This document shows positions 32,757 through 43,760 of a DNA stretch of 64,000 nt, piece by piece. A program made the translations under genes and the position numbers. Under the pieces are notes generated by a model. The model worked only from the letters and a program-made list of their open reading frames with translations. It was not told where the DNA came from and did no database searches. Source of the DNA: Pegoplata infirma (taxonomy: Eukaryota; Arthropoda; Insecta; Diptera; Anthomyiidae); contig OY992537.1 in NCBI GenBank assembly GCA_963921195.1, forward strand, positions 73,972,894 to 74,036,893. The letters are read 5' to 3'. Positions within the stretch are counted from its first letter, which is position 1, and the number at the start of each line of letters is the position of its first letter.

Positions 32757-32832
32757 CAATGGTTCCCAACCAAAGCGCTAAATGAGTTTAGCGCAAAGTG
32801 GGGCATGGCCCAAAAAAGGTTGGGAGCCATTG
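32757..32832. mobile_element. 76-bp hAT-type MITE
   Basis: Inverted ends CAATGGTTCCCAACC and (inverted) CAATGGCTCCCAACC between perfect 8-bp copies gtataaat (32749-32756, 32833-32840). One of the shortest elements here. Confidence 0.85.
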
Positions 32833-32854
32833 GTATAAATGAAAGAAAAACAAG

Positions 32855-33350
32855 TAAAAACAAGTAGAAAAGCTATATTCGACCTTGCCGAATGCATTGA
32901 TACCCTCCACAATTTAAAAAAAGTTTATTTAAAAAAAAAAAACAAGTGAGAGTGTTAAATTCGGCTGTGCCGAATCTTCTATATCTTCTTCTATATAAAT
33001 CTTCTATATAGAAAAGTTAAATTCGACCTTGCCGAATGCATTGATACCCTCCACAATTTAAAAAAAGTTTATTTGAAAAACAAAAAAAACAAATGAGAGT
33101 GTTAAATTCGGCTGTGCCGAATCTTCTATACCCTCCAAAATGTAAAAAAAAAATAAAAAAAAAAATTGTCTGGGGCGTTTTTTTTTGGGGGGTGATGGGG
33201 TCAGTATGGGGCTTTGAGAGCACCTTCCCATCCCGATAAATATACAAAATTTTTTCATTTATTTAACAAACATACAAAAAAACATGTAAAACAAGTAAAA
33301 AAGTTAAATTCGGCCTTGCCGAATGTAGTGATACCCTCCACAATTTCAAA
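32855..33350. repeat. Cluster of five mini-me terminal hairpins
   Basis: The terminal module (AACAAGT-AAGTTAAATTCGGC-spacer-GCCGAAT-ATACCCTCCACA) occurs at about 32861, 32942, 33013, 33088 and 33291, all in one orientation and without element bodies between them. Two sequence types alternate: ...CGACCTTGCCGAATGCATTG and ...CGGCTGTGCCGAATCTTC. Confidence 0.75.
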
Positions 33351-33960
33351 AAGATTATTGCAAACAACTTTATTTAAAAGGAAATTATTTTGAAAAAAAA
33401 AAACTTTAAAAAAAAATTTCCGCGAAAAAAAATTTTGGTAAAAAAAAAAATCCGCGATTTTTTTCTTTTTTTGTCAAAAAATATGTTCGTACTTGTTTAA
33501 ATACCATTTGGTGCTCAATTATGTTCACATATGTCAACCAGAAGCCGAATTAAAGCATTTTGTATTTTTAGGTTATGTTGAATGTACTAAAATTTTTGAG
33601 GTGTGCTTACATTTTCGTTCATAACTTTTGAACCGTTGAACCGATATCGCTCAAATGCAATACCAAACTTCTCGGGAGAACTTCCAATATATATGTTAAG
33701 TTTCAGTCATCTCTGTGCAATATTTTGTCCGCGAGAGCATTTTCCACAGACAGACAGACAGACGGACAGACGGACAGACGGACAGACGGACAGACGGACA
33801 GACGGACAGACGGACAGACGGACATCGCTAGAATGTCTTAAAATCGATCGGGCATCATGAATATATATACTTTATGGGGTCCCAGACCGATATTTCGATG
33901 AGTTACAAACGGAATGACAAACTTATATATACCCTCTATCACTACGTGGAGGGTATAAAA
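33292..33960 (-). mobile_element. Mini-me/DINE-1-like element, minus strand
   Basis: From the terminal hairpin at 33305 through AACTTTTGAACCGTTGAACCGATATCGC and the GACA/GACG tract (about 33751-33825) to ATATACTTTATGGGGTCCC and the closing stem TACCCTCTATCACTACGTGGAGGGTA. Essentially complete. An 85-codon frame across the tetranucleotide is an artefact. Confidence 0.8.
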
Positions 33961-35505
33961 AGTGTATTTTTTCAGATGTTGGTTCAGTTCTTCAAGGGGG
34001 AACTTTTTTCCCCCTGGCCCGATTTGGCCCATTCACGAACTTACTGCCTATGAACATGAGATATATTTGTGCCAAACATCAGGAGTCTAGCTGTTTTATT
34101 TTGGACTGCATTGTGTTATCTACAGACAGACGGACGGACGGACGGACGGACAGACGGACATTCAGAGAATGTCTTAGAATCGACCATAGATCAATAATAT
34201 ATATGGGGCATTCCATGTGAAATCGGACACTTTGAAAAACTTTCTTTTTAGATTTTCCCAATTTGTTTACAGTTTTTAGTACCTTTCGAAAACTCCTTCG
34301 TGGTAAATTTTCAGATTTTTTTGATGACCCGTTCAAAAGATATCGAATTTTTAAAAATTGGTAGTTTGTTCCTTTACTCAAACTTCTTTTAATCATAACT
34401 TCTTCAATTATGGTCCAAATTTTAATTTTTTTTTTTCAAAATTTTTGTTTTTTTACGTACTTTCTAAAAAAAAATCACAAAAAATTTTTAAAAGCGCTCT
34501 AGTATGCGATTTTTAAGTTTTAAAATTTAAATCTCATTTTTAAAAATGTTTGTACTTTTCGATTTTTTTGAAATTTTTTTGTCTAAAACTTCTTTCTATC
34601 AATTCTACAAATTTTTTGCCCAGGAAGATTGTGGGATAACCATTATTACTATTTTTTTAAATTTTTTGAAAAAATTTTATTGTAATTTTCCAATCTTAAA
34701 ATCATTTCTACTGCTGCAATGGTGCGTCATAGAGGGGTCCTTTATAAAACCGACCCCCATTAATTTTTACGTCTTAACATTTCTTTGGAACAAACTAATA
34801 CCCTATCTCCAATTTCTAAGGGGGCTCCCACACAAAACGACATTTTTTAAAATTTGTTCCAACCGCTCTAACTACCCTAATGGTGCCCTTAGAGCAACAA
34901 AATGTATAACCGACCCACAATATTTTTTTAGTCCAAACATTTTCTCTGAACACACCTACCCTCTATCTTTAACTGTTAAGGCGGTCTCCATACATTTTTT
35001 TTTTATTTTTTTGTAAATTTATTTTATTTAATCATCATCTTCCGGTCCAATGGTGCGTCCGAGACGGGTCATTAGTGAGACCGACCCCCATTTATTTTTA
35101 CCCTACAACATTTTTTCAAAACATACCTACGCCCTATCTCCACTCCCTAAGTAGGCTCCCATACAAAATTACATTTTTATAAAATTTGCCCCAACTGTTA
35201 TTTGTATGGGAGCCTACTTAGGGAGTGGAGATAGGGCGTAGGTATGTTTTGAAAAAAGTTTAGAAAGTACGTAAAAAAACAAAAATTTTGAAAAAAAAAA
35301 ATTGAAATTTGTACCATTATTGAAGAAGTTATGATTAAAAGAAGTTTGAGTAAAGGAACAAACTACCAATTCTTAAAAATTCGATATCTTTTAAACGGGT
35401 CATCCAAAAAATCTGAAAATTTACCACGAAGGAGTTTTCGAAGGGTACTATAAACTGTAAACAAATTGGGAAAATCCCCATACTGTGGTTAGAGGGTACA
35501 AAAAT
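33961..35505 (-). mobile_element. Second mini-me subtype, split by a foldback
   Basis: The left part (33961-34198) has ATTTGTGCCAAACATCAGGAGTC, TTTTGGACTGCATTGTG and a GACGGACG tract, the subtype also seen at 54.2 kb. The right part (35477-35505) has the CATACTGTGGTTAGAGGGTA stem. The foldback 34199-35476 separates them. Confidence 0.7.
34199..35476. mobile_element. Foldback element, ATTCCA-type end
   Basis: The left arm from TATATGGGGCATTCCATGTG to about 34500 is complementary to 35260-35476. The middle has three GACGCACCATT/GGTGCGTC-type modules with flanking GGCTCCCATACAAAA phrases, and inner arms near 35100-35250 (GGAGATAGGGCGTAGGTATG) pair with each other. The right end has lost its terminal ATTCCA motif. 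The 156-codon frame at 34546-35016 spans these modules and has no protein-like motif. Confidence 0.7.
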
Positions 35506-35987
35506 CGGCGAAAATTAAAAAAAAAAAAATCGGCGAAAAAATTTTTTTGGTGAAAAAAAAAAATCGGCGAAAATTTTGTTTTTGTAAAAAAATATGTTTG
35601 TACTTGTTTAAATACCATTTGGTGAGCAATTTTGTTCATATGTGTCATTCAGCAGCCGAATTAAAGCATTTTGTATTTTTAGGTTATGTTGAATGTACCA
35701 ACATTTTCGAGTTGTCCTTACATTTTCGTTAATAACTTTTGAACCGCTAAACCGATTTCGCTCAAATGCAATACCAAACTACTTAGGGCAACAACAAGTT
35801 AATAAGATAAGTCTTAGTCATATCTGTTTAATACTTTGGCCGTGATCATCATTTTCACAGACGGACATCGCTAGAATGTCTTAAAATCGATCACTGATCA
35901 ATAATATTTACATTTTGGGGTCCTAGACCGATATTTCGATGAGTTACAAACAGAGTGACAAACTTATATATATATACCCTCTATCAC
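35506..35987 (-). mobile_element. Mini-me/DINE-1-like element without GTCY tract, minus strand
   Basis: Contains TGTACTTGTTTAAATACCATTTGG, AACTTTTGAACCGCTAAACCGAT, only CAGACGGACATCGC in place of a long tract, and the TATACCCTCTATCACT end. The next MITE starts in that end. Confidence 0.75.
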
Positions 35988-36577
35988 TAACAAGGAAGGG
36001 ATTTCACAGGGCACCCACCGATTGTACTGAAAATTTAATATGGCAATTTAATATGGGGGAAAAATAAGAGTTACCTGTTTTTTTCGGGGCCCAATCTTAA
36101 ATTTAAAAAAGGGTTGCCAAATTATGAAAAATTAAGGGCTTTCGGAAAAATCCGTATAAAAACCGAACTACTAGGAATTTCGCCAAAGGAAAAAATACGG
36201 GTCAGCTTAATTTTGATAGAGAATATTATATATCGTTTTGGCGGTCGTACGTATATACATCTCCATATAAACTTCCCCAACGATTATACATTTTTGACAA
36301 TAACGAACTTAACGAAGCCGAATTTGGATCGATACACCATTGGACAGGCCTTCAAAAAACCTTCCGACCTGTATAAAATGTTCATATAGTTTCTTTTGAA
36401 GAAATGAGAAAAATCGTCAAAAAAACGAAAAAATCCCGTTTTCCCCCTCCCCTTTGATCCGCTAAATGTGATATTGGGCAGCTAGAAAAAACAGGTAACT
36501 CTTATTTTGCTCCCTTCTTTCCTATATGCCAGTTTAAGGACAATCCGTGGGTGCCCTGTGAAAGACCTTCCTTGTTA
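35988..36577. mobile_element. MITE with ~40-bp CTAACAAGGAAGG inverted ends
   Basis: The ends begin CTAACAAGGAAGG and run inward through TTTCACAGGGCACCCAC on both sides with few mismatches. Second-order arms AAGAGTTACCTGTTTTTT / AAAAAACAGGTAACTCTT follow. A truncated, SINE-interrupted copy lies at 46685-47250. A 91-codon frame (36114) matches an antiparallel frame in that copy only because the DNA is shared; I do not regard it as a gene. Confidence 0.8.
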
Positions 36578-37167
36578 GTTCATACACATTTGAGAATCCC
36601 ATTGGGTTCAAACCCCAATGGGCCTAGACCTAGTTGGGTTTCTTAAAAATCGTCAGAGTTTTTTATCCAAAATTTGTGTACGTTTCGCTCTACCTTGCTT
36701 AGTTTTTGAGATACGTGATATTAGGGGACCACTGGGGTTTTGAGAATTAAAAAACTCGATAACTTCAAAAATAATACTTGGAGAGCTTTTGGTTATTTTG
36801 CGGTCTTGTTCTACGTGTTGAGAGCTACAAAAATGCTTTTGGACTTTTTGTTGTTTCGGCAATATTTATGAGTATTTTAAAATTTTCGGGAATGCAAATT
36901 TTTTTGGATCCAAAGTTAGGACTCATTAGGGGACCGGTGATACTATGGTGAGCCCAAGCAAAAAGCTTGTAAAAATTTGGTCAATTCAATTTTAAATTTA
37001 GCAAAATAATTAGTTCAAATTTTGTTTAAAATTGCTAATGCGCTAAATGAAGTTTACAAGATATTTTTGGTAACATGCTAATCTCAACTAAAAATTTGCT
37101 GAAGGTTAGCTTGCTAGCATTAGCAAAAAAAAAAAATAGTAAATCTACTAATGTATTATTTTGAGTG
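36578..37167. mobile_element. CACTCAAA-family MITE lacking its left end
   Basis: Matches 50325-51060 throughout: GACCTAGTTGGGT, TTCGCTCTACCTTGCTTAGTTTT, GGACCACTGGGG, TTAGCAAAAA modules and the right end TTTTGAGTG followed by TA. The left end is replaced by the preceding MITE. Confidence 0.7.
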
Positions 37168-37221
37168 TATCGAAAAATTTTATATTTAAGAAATCTTAAT
37201 TTTAATAATTTTAGCATGATG

Positions 37222-37304
37222 TTTACTAATCTTTCCGCGACCCCCTAGAAATGCTTCCAACACCCCCTACGGGGGCACGACCCACCGTTTGAGAACCATT
37301 GCAT
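37222..37304 (-). mobile_element. Solo hAT-type end
   Basis: On the minus strand CAATGGTTCTCAAACGGTGG continues GTCGTGCCCCCGTAGG...TCGCGGAAAG, the usual hAT MITE style (compare 32757). The other end is missing. Confidence 0.55.
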
Positions 37305-38734
37305 TAGAGAGCTAATACGATTTTCTTCAAAGTTGGGGTAATTAACCATATTTTTTTTGGGTTTATGGTTTTGGATTTATTCTTGATATAGACCAGGATT
37401 CAAAACACTGTAAATTTAGGAATTTTAAAAGTTTAAGCAATTTCTAAACGACTGCATTTTTCGAAAAACGTGAAAGTGTGCAAAATTTCTTCATTTGTCT
37501 TTTGGTTAATGGCTGTTTGGTTAATTCTGTACTAAAAAGTATTAAACTGACAAACTTGAAACCGTTATCAAAAAAAAAAAGGTAAAGAAATTTCATTTAA
37601 TTTTATAAATTTGGGTTTTCATTGAAAAGTTAAAACGAACATAAGTCGTTCAGTTTATAAGTGGGCCATTCTTTAGTTCAGTATTAAAAAGTTGTATATC
37701 CTTAATTATCATATTATTGTTTTTTGTCATTAATTCAATTTAAAATTAATAAGAAATAAATTATTTTTGAAAAATAAATTTTTAAATTTTGTTGGGATAC
37801 AAAAGTGATTTCGATCGTCATTAATTGAAAATATCGGAAAATATTTTTTAAAAATACAAAAAATTTTAACTATCGCCATCTTTATATAATTCTATTGCTT
37901 AATTAAATGCAAATACCATAATAAGTATAAACAAAATTTTGTCTTCAAATAATCTGATTTCTAGTTTAATTTAAACGTAAATATTTGTTTATATTATCTT
38001 AAATTAATTCTGTTTTTTTTTTTTCTTCTCTATCATTTCAGGTATGTACAAATTTTTAAACTTATTGACAATATTAAAACGTAAGTTAAATGAAATCAAA
38101 TACAAAATATCTAAACAATTTTGCAAAGACTAAATACTAAATTCACAATTAAGTTAAATCAAGGAAAAATACTTAAATGTCTACGACACAACAAGAAAAA
38201 AAAATACAAAATTAAACAAAATAAATGTTTTAAATTCTCTAAATCTGGTGTTGTGTTTATCACCTCGTTTAAAGGCCTTACAAAAAAAATTCCATAGTAG
38301 CACCAAAGACTAAAGTAAACATAACAAAGCATGTAGGAAAATCACCTAAAAATTTTTGTTTTTTTCTTAGCACATAAGAAAAAAAAATTAAAAAAAAAAT
38401 TAAAAAAAAATATTGAAAAAATACTACAAACCATTAACATGACAGGTTAAACAACCTTTAAGACAACCAAAACAGTAGATGAAAAATATAAACAAAATCA
38501 AAATGACATTTAAGCTGTCATTTAGACAGCTCTATTGAATTACTAACGAATTAGAGATAGACACATATAAAAAAAAAACAACAAATATTTATATGCACTA
38601 CATAGATAGATACTTCTAAAGAAATATTATACACCTAATTCTTGATTAACAATAATATTGTTTCTTTAAAAATAAGCCAAAAACAACTGTATCTTTATAA
38701 AAAAAAAAGATAACTTACAAATATATGTACATAA
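37305..38734 (+). other. Low-repeat, intron-like segment
   Basis: One of the longest stretches without any element I recognise elsewhere. It contains the candidate recursive splice site at 38012-38047 and A-rich DNA downstream. No ORF, tRNA or other RNA gene seen. Confidence 0.5.
38012..38047 (+). promoter_or_regulatory. Candidate recursive splice site (ratchet point)
   Basis: A long pyrimidine tract (a run of T, then CTTCTCTATCATTT) leads into CAG directly followed by GTATGT (junction between 38041 and 38042). A strong 3' splice site abutting a 5' splice site with no exon between is the hallmark of recursive splice sites known from very long Drosophila introns. A TTAAT-type branch point is available about 40 bp upstream. 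If real, the host gene runs on the plus strand and the window is intronic. The alternative is a chance match in T-rich DNA. Confidence 0.5.
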
Positions 38735-39478
38735 CCCAGCAAAACTTTTGTAATGGGTAGTGATTATATAACACATTACCAGGTAATGTGTATACCTTAT
38801 TTGTAGCATTATTTTAGTATGTCTTACTAAACATTTGTTCCACAACGTATTATTTTAAAGTGAAAAATAATGCATTACTAATAATTTGCTACGTAATGCA
38901 TGATTATTGGAAAAAAATGTATTTCATATTTATTATTTCTAAACATTAAATCATGGATGACTTATATTTGGTTACATTATGTATTATTTCAAAGTTTGAA
39001 ATAATGCATTATTTATAATTGGATGCATAATGCATTACAATAACATAAAAAATAATTATTTTATAAAAAAATGCATAAGTTTAAACTAGAGATGTTCTCA
39101 CGACAGGAAATTCTAACGACACACACTCACGAGCATATTTTATATACTTACACTCACTTACAATCACGTGAGTAAATTTAATGGAAAATTACTTTTTCAC
39201 TACTCGTAACACCTCATATATTACGTTCTGGTATGCTATATTATATACCTTACTCGTAACCTATAAAATATCATATATTTTACACCTTACTGGTATTCTT
39301 TGTTATAAATTTATGACTTATTTTATACCTTACTGGTATTCTATGTGATAATGTGGATGCATTACTTTGAGTCTCATCGCCTGTTAAAATCATCAATGCT
39401 GCAATGTATAAAATAAGAGATGCTATACCTTATTTTATACCTTATTTGGTAATCTAAGTTTGGCTGGGATGCTTAAAT
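38735..39478. mobile_element. CCCAGCAAAACTT MITE, copy 3 (inverted)
   Basis: 744 bp in the opposite orientation to the copies at 27625 and 28597: CCCAGCAAAACTTTTGTAATGG at the left and GGTAATCTAAGTTTGGCTGGG at the right. It shares the CGTGAGTAAATTTAATG and AATGCATTACTAATAATTTG segments. Confidence 0.8.
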
Positions 39479-40710
39479 TTTTAGCTAAATTGGACAAAAT
39501 TAACCGGTGCCTTTGGGGGGTTAAAGTTTTGCCCCCAAAAAAATGTTTTCCCAAACAAACCAAAAAATAGTTTTTCGATTTTAACTCTAAAAACTTAAGA
39601 AATTTTTTTTAGCTTTGACTTAAAAGAATTTTAGCTGAGATGTTGCTCTTAATGATATCTATCCACAAAATAATATTATTCCTATCCGTGACATCTTAAT
39701 CGTGTTCTAAAATGTTAAAAAAACAAAATTTTATGTTTAATCACAAAAAATTACATTTATCGATTGCCTAGCAAAATATCGGTTGTTTTGGTCTAAAAAT
39801 TTTAAATGTTTAATTTTTAGCCAATCGGACAATTATACAAAAAAGTACAAACCAAAAAAAAATTTTTAAGGGGTAAATTTTAACTCTACCCTAATATGGA
39901 GTTTTTAGACCAAAAAGAACCATAATTTGTCCGGTAATCGACTAATTTCGACAAAAGTCTTATTTTCTGATGCTACTACCGGTATGAATTTCGCTGCAAT
40001 CGGTCCAGTACCTTCTTATTGAATATTCAAATTATTAAAAATAAACCCCTGTGCAACGTTGCGTATGATTGTCATTTAAAGTCAATTACACTATTGAGCA
40101 TACGCCACGTATACAGTTTTCAAGCAATTATTATATGATAATCAAAATTCACCAAATTCAAATGTATGTAAAAAAAAACTAGCATTGAAATACGGAAAAT
40201 GTTAAATTTTATTACTTGGTGGTTTTGTCCCATTCCGATGTGTGTTTTTCTTTGATTTTTATTTTTTTTCTAAATTTTATTTTTTATTTAACAGACTTTT
40301 TTAATCTTTTCTTTTTTCATATTTTTTAAAATTTGTTTGATTTTTTCAAAGTATTTTAAAAAATTTACTGTTATTTTGGAAAATTGTCCATTAAATTTGT
40401 AATACCGCAATTCTTTGAACTTCTGGAATTTTATTTAAATTTTCAAAATTTTCTTGAATTTTTGTGGGTTTCTTTTTTGTAATTGTTGAAATTTTTCGTC
40501 TTTTTCTCATTATTTTCAGAACATTTATGTGGTTATTCATAAAACCTAAAATATATTTAAAGTAGGTTTATTTGACAGATATTGCAGGAACAATTGTCAA
40601 ATAAACCTACAATAAGTCTGTTATAAGTATTATGAATAAGAGCCTTAGTTTTTATTAATTTTTCTGGATTTTTTAAATTTTTTCAAAATTTTATTTTAAT
40701 TATACAGATA
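39479..40710. other. AT-rich stretch, no gene seen
   Basis: Two GTTAAAGTTTTGCCCC / GGGGTAAATTTTAACTC-like phrases (39520, 39870) and a hairpin AGTAGGTTTATTTGACA/TGTCAAATAAACCTAC at about 40560-40605 are the only structure I see. Confidence 0.4.
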
Positions 40711-40720
40711 AAATAATAAT

Positions 40721-41434
40721 TCTGATTAATTTTTATTAAAAAATAAAAATTGTTTTATTCGACCTTTAAAATATTATGTTTTGAGGATGTTTATTCTGGC
40801 TCGAGGTCATTATTTTATTTACTAATTAAAACCATGATATTCTCATAGCATAATTTTCAAGAAAATTATTTTTTTGTTTTAAATTTATTTATGTTGGTCA
40901 TTTTTGCAAGACTTAATCGACACGTGTTTCGGAATTTGTCAAGATTCCATTGTCAAGATTATTTAGCAAAAATAGAAACGATTTACTACAAAGTAGCAAA
41001 CGAGTCTAATGACAAATCGTTTGTGCACAAACTAGGATATTAATACATATTCGCCTCTATTCACAATGAGAATTAGAAAGACGAAGAAATTGTACCATAC
41101 TAATAAGGCAACGATTGTCAATAACCAACAAAAATATTTAAAACAATTTTACATACGATAGTCCATTGGACTACAACAATATGTTTTTTGTGTTGTTTGT
41201 CATTAGACTCGTTTGCTACTTTGTAGTAAATCGTTTCTATTTTTGCTAAATAATCTTGACAATGGAATCTTGACAAATTCCGAAACGCGTGTCGATTAAG
41301 TCTTGCAAAAATGACCAACATAAATAAATTTAAAACAAAAAAATAATTTTATTGAAAATTATGCTATGAGAATATCATGGTTTTAATTAGTAAAGAAAAT
41401 AATGACCTCGAGCCAGAATAAACATCCTCAAAAT
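40721..41434. mobile_element. Penelope-like palindrome, unequal arms
   Basis: The left arm (to about 41195) matches the left arm at 30968. The right arm (41196-41434) is a shortened inverted copy starting at TTTGTCATTAGACTCG. Similar 11-bp copies (ATAAAATAATA) stand on both sides. It sits in the (AAT)n tail of the adjacent SINE. Confidence 0.7.
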
Positions 41435-41436
41435 AT

Positions 41437-41652
41437 AAAATAATAATAATAATTTGATCTAATGATCAGTTTTTAATTTATATTTCCAATTAAATTACGA
41501 ATAATTTTTAATAATTTAAGCCTAAACGAGAACTGGTAACAATGACCGTCGTCTCGTTGTAGCGAAATCGACCAAGGGTTTTTGTGGGAATCGAACCCAC
41601 GACCCCCTGTTTCATAGGCTAGCACGATACCAACTAACTTACAGGGACCCCC
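41437..41652 (-). mobile_element. tRNA-derived SINE, copy 1, minus strand
   Basis: On the minus strand: GGGTCCCTGTAAGTTAGTTGG (A-box region), then GGGGGTCGTGGGTTCGATTCC (B box), a tRNA-unrelated body CGCTACAACGAGACGACGGTC...CCAGTTCTCG, and an (ATT)n tail. It matches the copy at 46707-46920. Outer flanks attatacagata (left of the Penelope-like insertion, about 40698) and attatacatata (about 41656) look like its target duplication, so the palindrome came later. Confidence 0.75.
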
Positions 41653-41885
41653 TTTATATTATACATATATAGATAGTTTCGTTTTTTCTAAATTTTTAAA
41701 GTTTTTTCTTAATTCTTCTACATATTTCTGATTTTTTACAAAATTTTTCGTGAGCCTTCTAGAGATTTTTGAGTTTTTATACCCTTTATACTGACATTGT
41801 CATTCCGTGTGTAACGCATCGAAATATAGGTCGGGACCCCATGAAGTATTTATAGTAATGCTCCATGATCGATTCTAAGACATCC

Positions 41886-43104
41886 CTAGTACTTTTTATA
41901 TGTTCAGATCTTGTTTTATCTAAGATTTATTGCGGCTCCATTTTCTTATCTGAGGTTATACATAAATAAATTTGACTTTATGTAATTACATAAATTTATA
42001 TTAATTTATATAAAATAAGATCAACTGGATTTTATTGGATGTGACCAAAATTCGGATCTAATTGTATAATTTTTTATATTTGAATGTGGGTGTGGAACAA
42101 GGTGCTATAATCCAAAAAACAAATTGTATAGGAGAAGCAAAAAACTAAATAAGTCGCGAAAAAAATTAAATTTCTTAATTTTCTTTTTGCAGATCGACAA
42201 AGATTGACCATTTGCATCTATGTACAAAATTTCATAAAAATGGAATGAGCGGAAGTAGCAAAAAATTGCATGTGAAATTTTGTTCTAGTGGAATAAGGTG
42301 CTATGTTACAATTTCTACTAGGAATTTCAAAACATTTGCCATGTTTTTTGTATTATTTTTTAAGAATTAAAATTTGGCATGACGAATTCTGCAAAATTTA
42401 GACGGGGTCCAGCAATACTAATTTTTATATAAAAATAATAAAAGGTAGTTAATTTAACAAAAAACGAGTGGTTTTTGGTTTGTTTTGAACAGATTTTCGC
42501 GTAATCGGTTAAAAAAAATTTGCACAATTTATAATATAAGTTACTAACCATTCAATTTTATAGTTTAAACTCAAAAATTGGATAGATTATCTAAATCCAC
42601 CCTTAGTATTTCGTAAAACAATATTGTGTTTTTGTATGGATATAGCACCTTTTTCTATATTCACACTTTAACTATAGATAGATTAGATATGAAACCGTTT
42701 TTTGCCAAACCAATGAGCACATGTTAAAGCCTGGGATGTTTTTTACACGTTAACCATCTCACATGCAAGAATTTTGATATACCACCTTTAGTTTAACTGC
42801 AAAATACATGTTAGTATTCGGAGAAAAATATAAAATATTTCCAAAAATAGCTAAAATTAAACTTTCAAGGACAATTTTATGACCGAAAACGATCAAGTTT
42901 TTAACAAATTTGTTTGCAAATAGGTCGAACTATTGAAAAAAGATACGATTTTGCAAAAAAAACGCGATTTCAAAAAATTGGATTTTAGCACCTTCTTCCA
43001 CACACACATTCATTTGTCTATCTAAAATAATACAATTAGATCAGTATCTGATTCAACTTGATACAGCCAATTTTGAGATCAAATTAGATCTTAAAATTTT
43101 TTTT
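41886..43104. mobile_element. CCCTAGTA-type MITE carrying another MITE
   Basis: Ends CCCTAGTACTTTT and TTTTTTACTCGAG with TAATTTGATC/AATTAGATC interior blocks, as in the 7613 pair, on both sides of a nested element at 42073-43014. Confidence 0.6.
42073..43014. mobile_element. MITE with 33-bp AATGTGGGTGTGGAA ends
   Basis: Ends AATGTGGGTGTGGAACAAGG and (inverted) AATGTGTGTGTGGAAGAAGG, continuing TGCTATAATCCAA / TGCTAAAATCCAA. Flanking ATTTG on both sides may be a 5-bp duplication. GGTGCTAT and TAGCACC phrases recur inside (42299, 42650). Confidence 0.7.
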
Positions 43105-43590
43105 TTACTCGAGATTCTATGAATCCCCTTCAGCTTGTCCGCCGTCTGTCTGTTGTTAACACGATGCAACACAATAGAGCTATACTCCTGAAGTTTAGTA
43201 CAAGTATGTCTTATGATCCAAGGCTGGTTAAGTTCTTAAATGGTCCAAATCAGACAAGGGGGTTTCCCCTTTAAGAACTAAAACCACCTCTGAAAAAGTC
43301 CAAGTCGTTTGTATTTTTTTTTTTGTATTTTTATTGTCAGACGAAGTTCAAAGTCCTGCACTTGATAGAAGAGGATAACAAAATGCCGTTTTTTGTGGCC
43401 CGCCCCCTTTTCTGTGGGCGTGGATATAAAGAAATTATTTACATAATGATAAATTCCATCACTTAAATGGAAAAAGCATACTAAATGAATTTTTAAAATT
43501 TATCGCGAGGGGGATAAAGTCCACCAAACTCCCATGGCGCTGAACATCCTCTCTTGCCCCCCTGAATCAACTGAATTTTCATTGATCTTT

Positions 43591-43760
43591 TTCGAATTAC
43601 AATTGAAATCTTCGAATTACAAATGGAATCTTCGAATTACAAATGGAATCGTCGAATTACAAATAGAATCTTCGAATTACAAGTAGAATCTTCGAATTAC
43701 AAATGGAATCTTCGAATTACAAGTAGAATCTTCGAATTACAATTGATCTTTTACGAATTA
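43591..43760 (+). repeat. 20-bp minisatellite
   Basis: Eight units in strict 20-bp register (TTCGAATTACAAATGGAATC and close variants starting 43591, 43611, 43631, 43651, 43671, 43691, 43711, 43731), plus a drifted ninth at 43752. Each unit has the TTCGAA palindrome. Confidence 0.9.

Larger units (their letters stand above)
41766..43560 (+). mobile_element. Mini-me/DINE-1-like element split by nested MITEs
   Basis: The left part (41766-41885) has GTCATTCCGTGTGTAACGCATCGAAATA, GACCCCATGAAGTATTTATA and CGATTCTAAGACAT. The right part (from about 43105) has GTCCGCCGTCTGTCTGTTG, AACACGATGCA, ACTCCTGAAGTTTAGTACAAG and GGCCCGCCCCCTTTTCTGTGGGCG. The insertion lies just before the GTCY tract. Confidence 0.7.

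Noticed and set aside
34546..35016. A 156-codon open frame, the longest in the window
   Set aside because: It spans repeated modules of a foldback element, is Phe/Ile-rich with AT-driven composition, and shows no domain or motif.
36072..36082. A second recursive splice site on the minus strand (ACAG|GTAACT)
   Set aside because: The same string stands in the opposite MITE arm near 36497, so it belongs to the inverted repeat. The pyrimidine tract is also poor.
36114..36389. A 91-codon frame with a partly matching frame in the MITE copy near 46832-47059
   Set aside because: Both lie in copies of the same MITE, so the similarity is at the DNA level. The frames are broken differently and no family is recognised.
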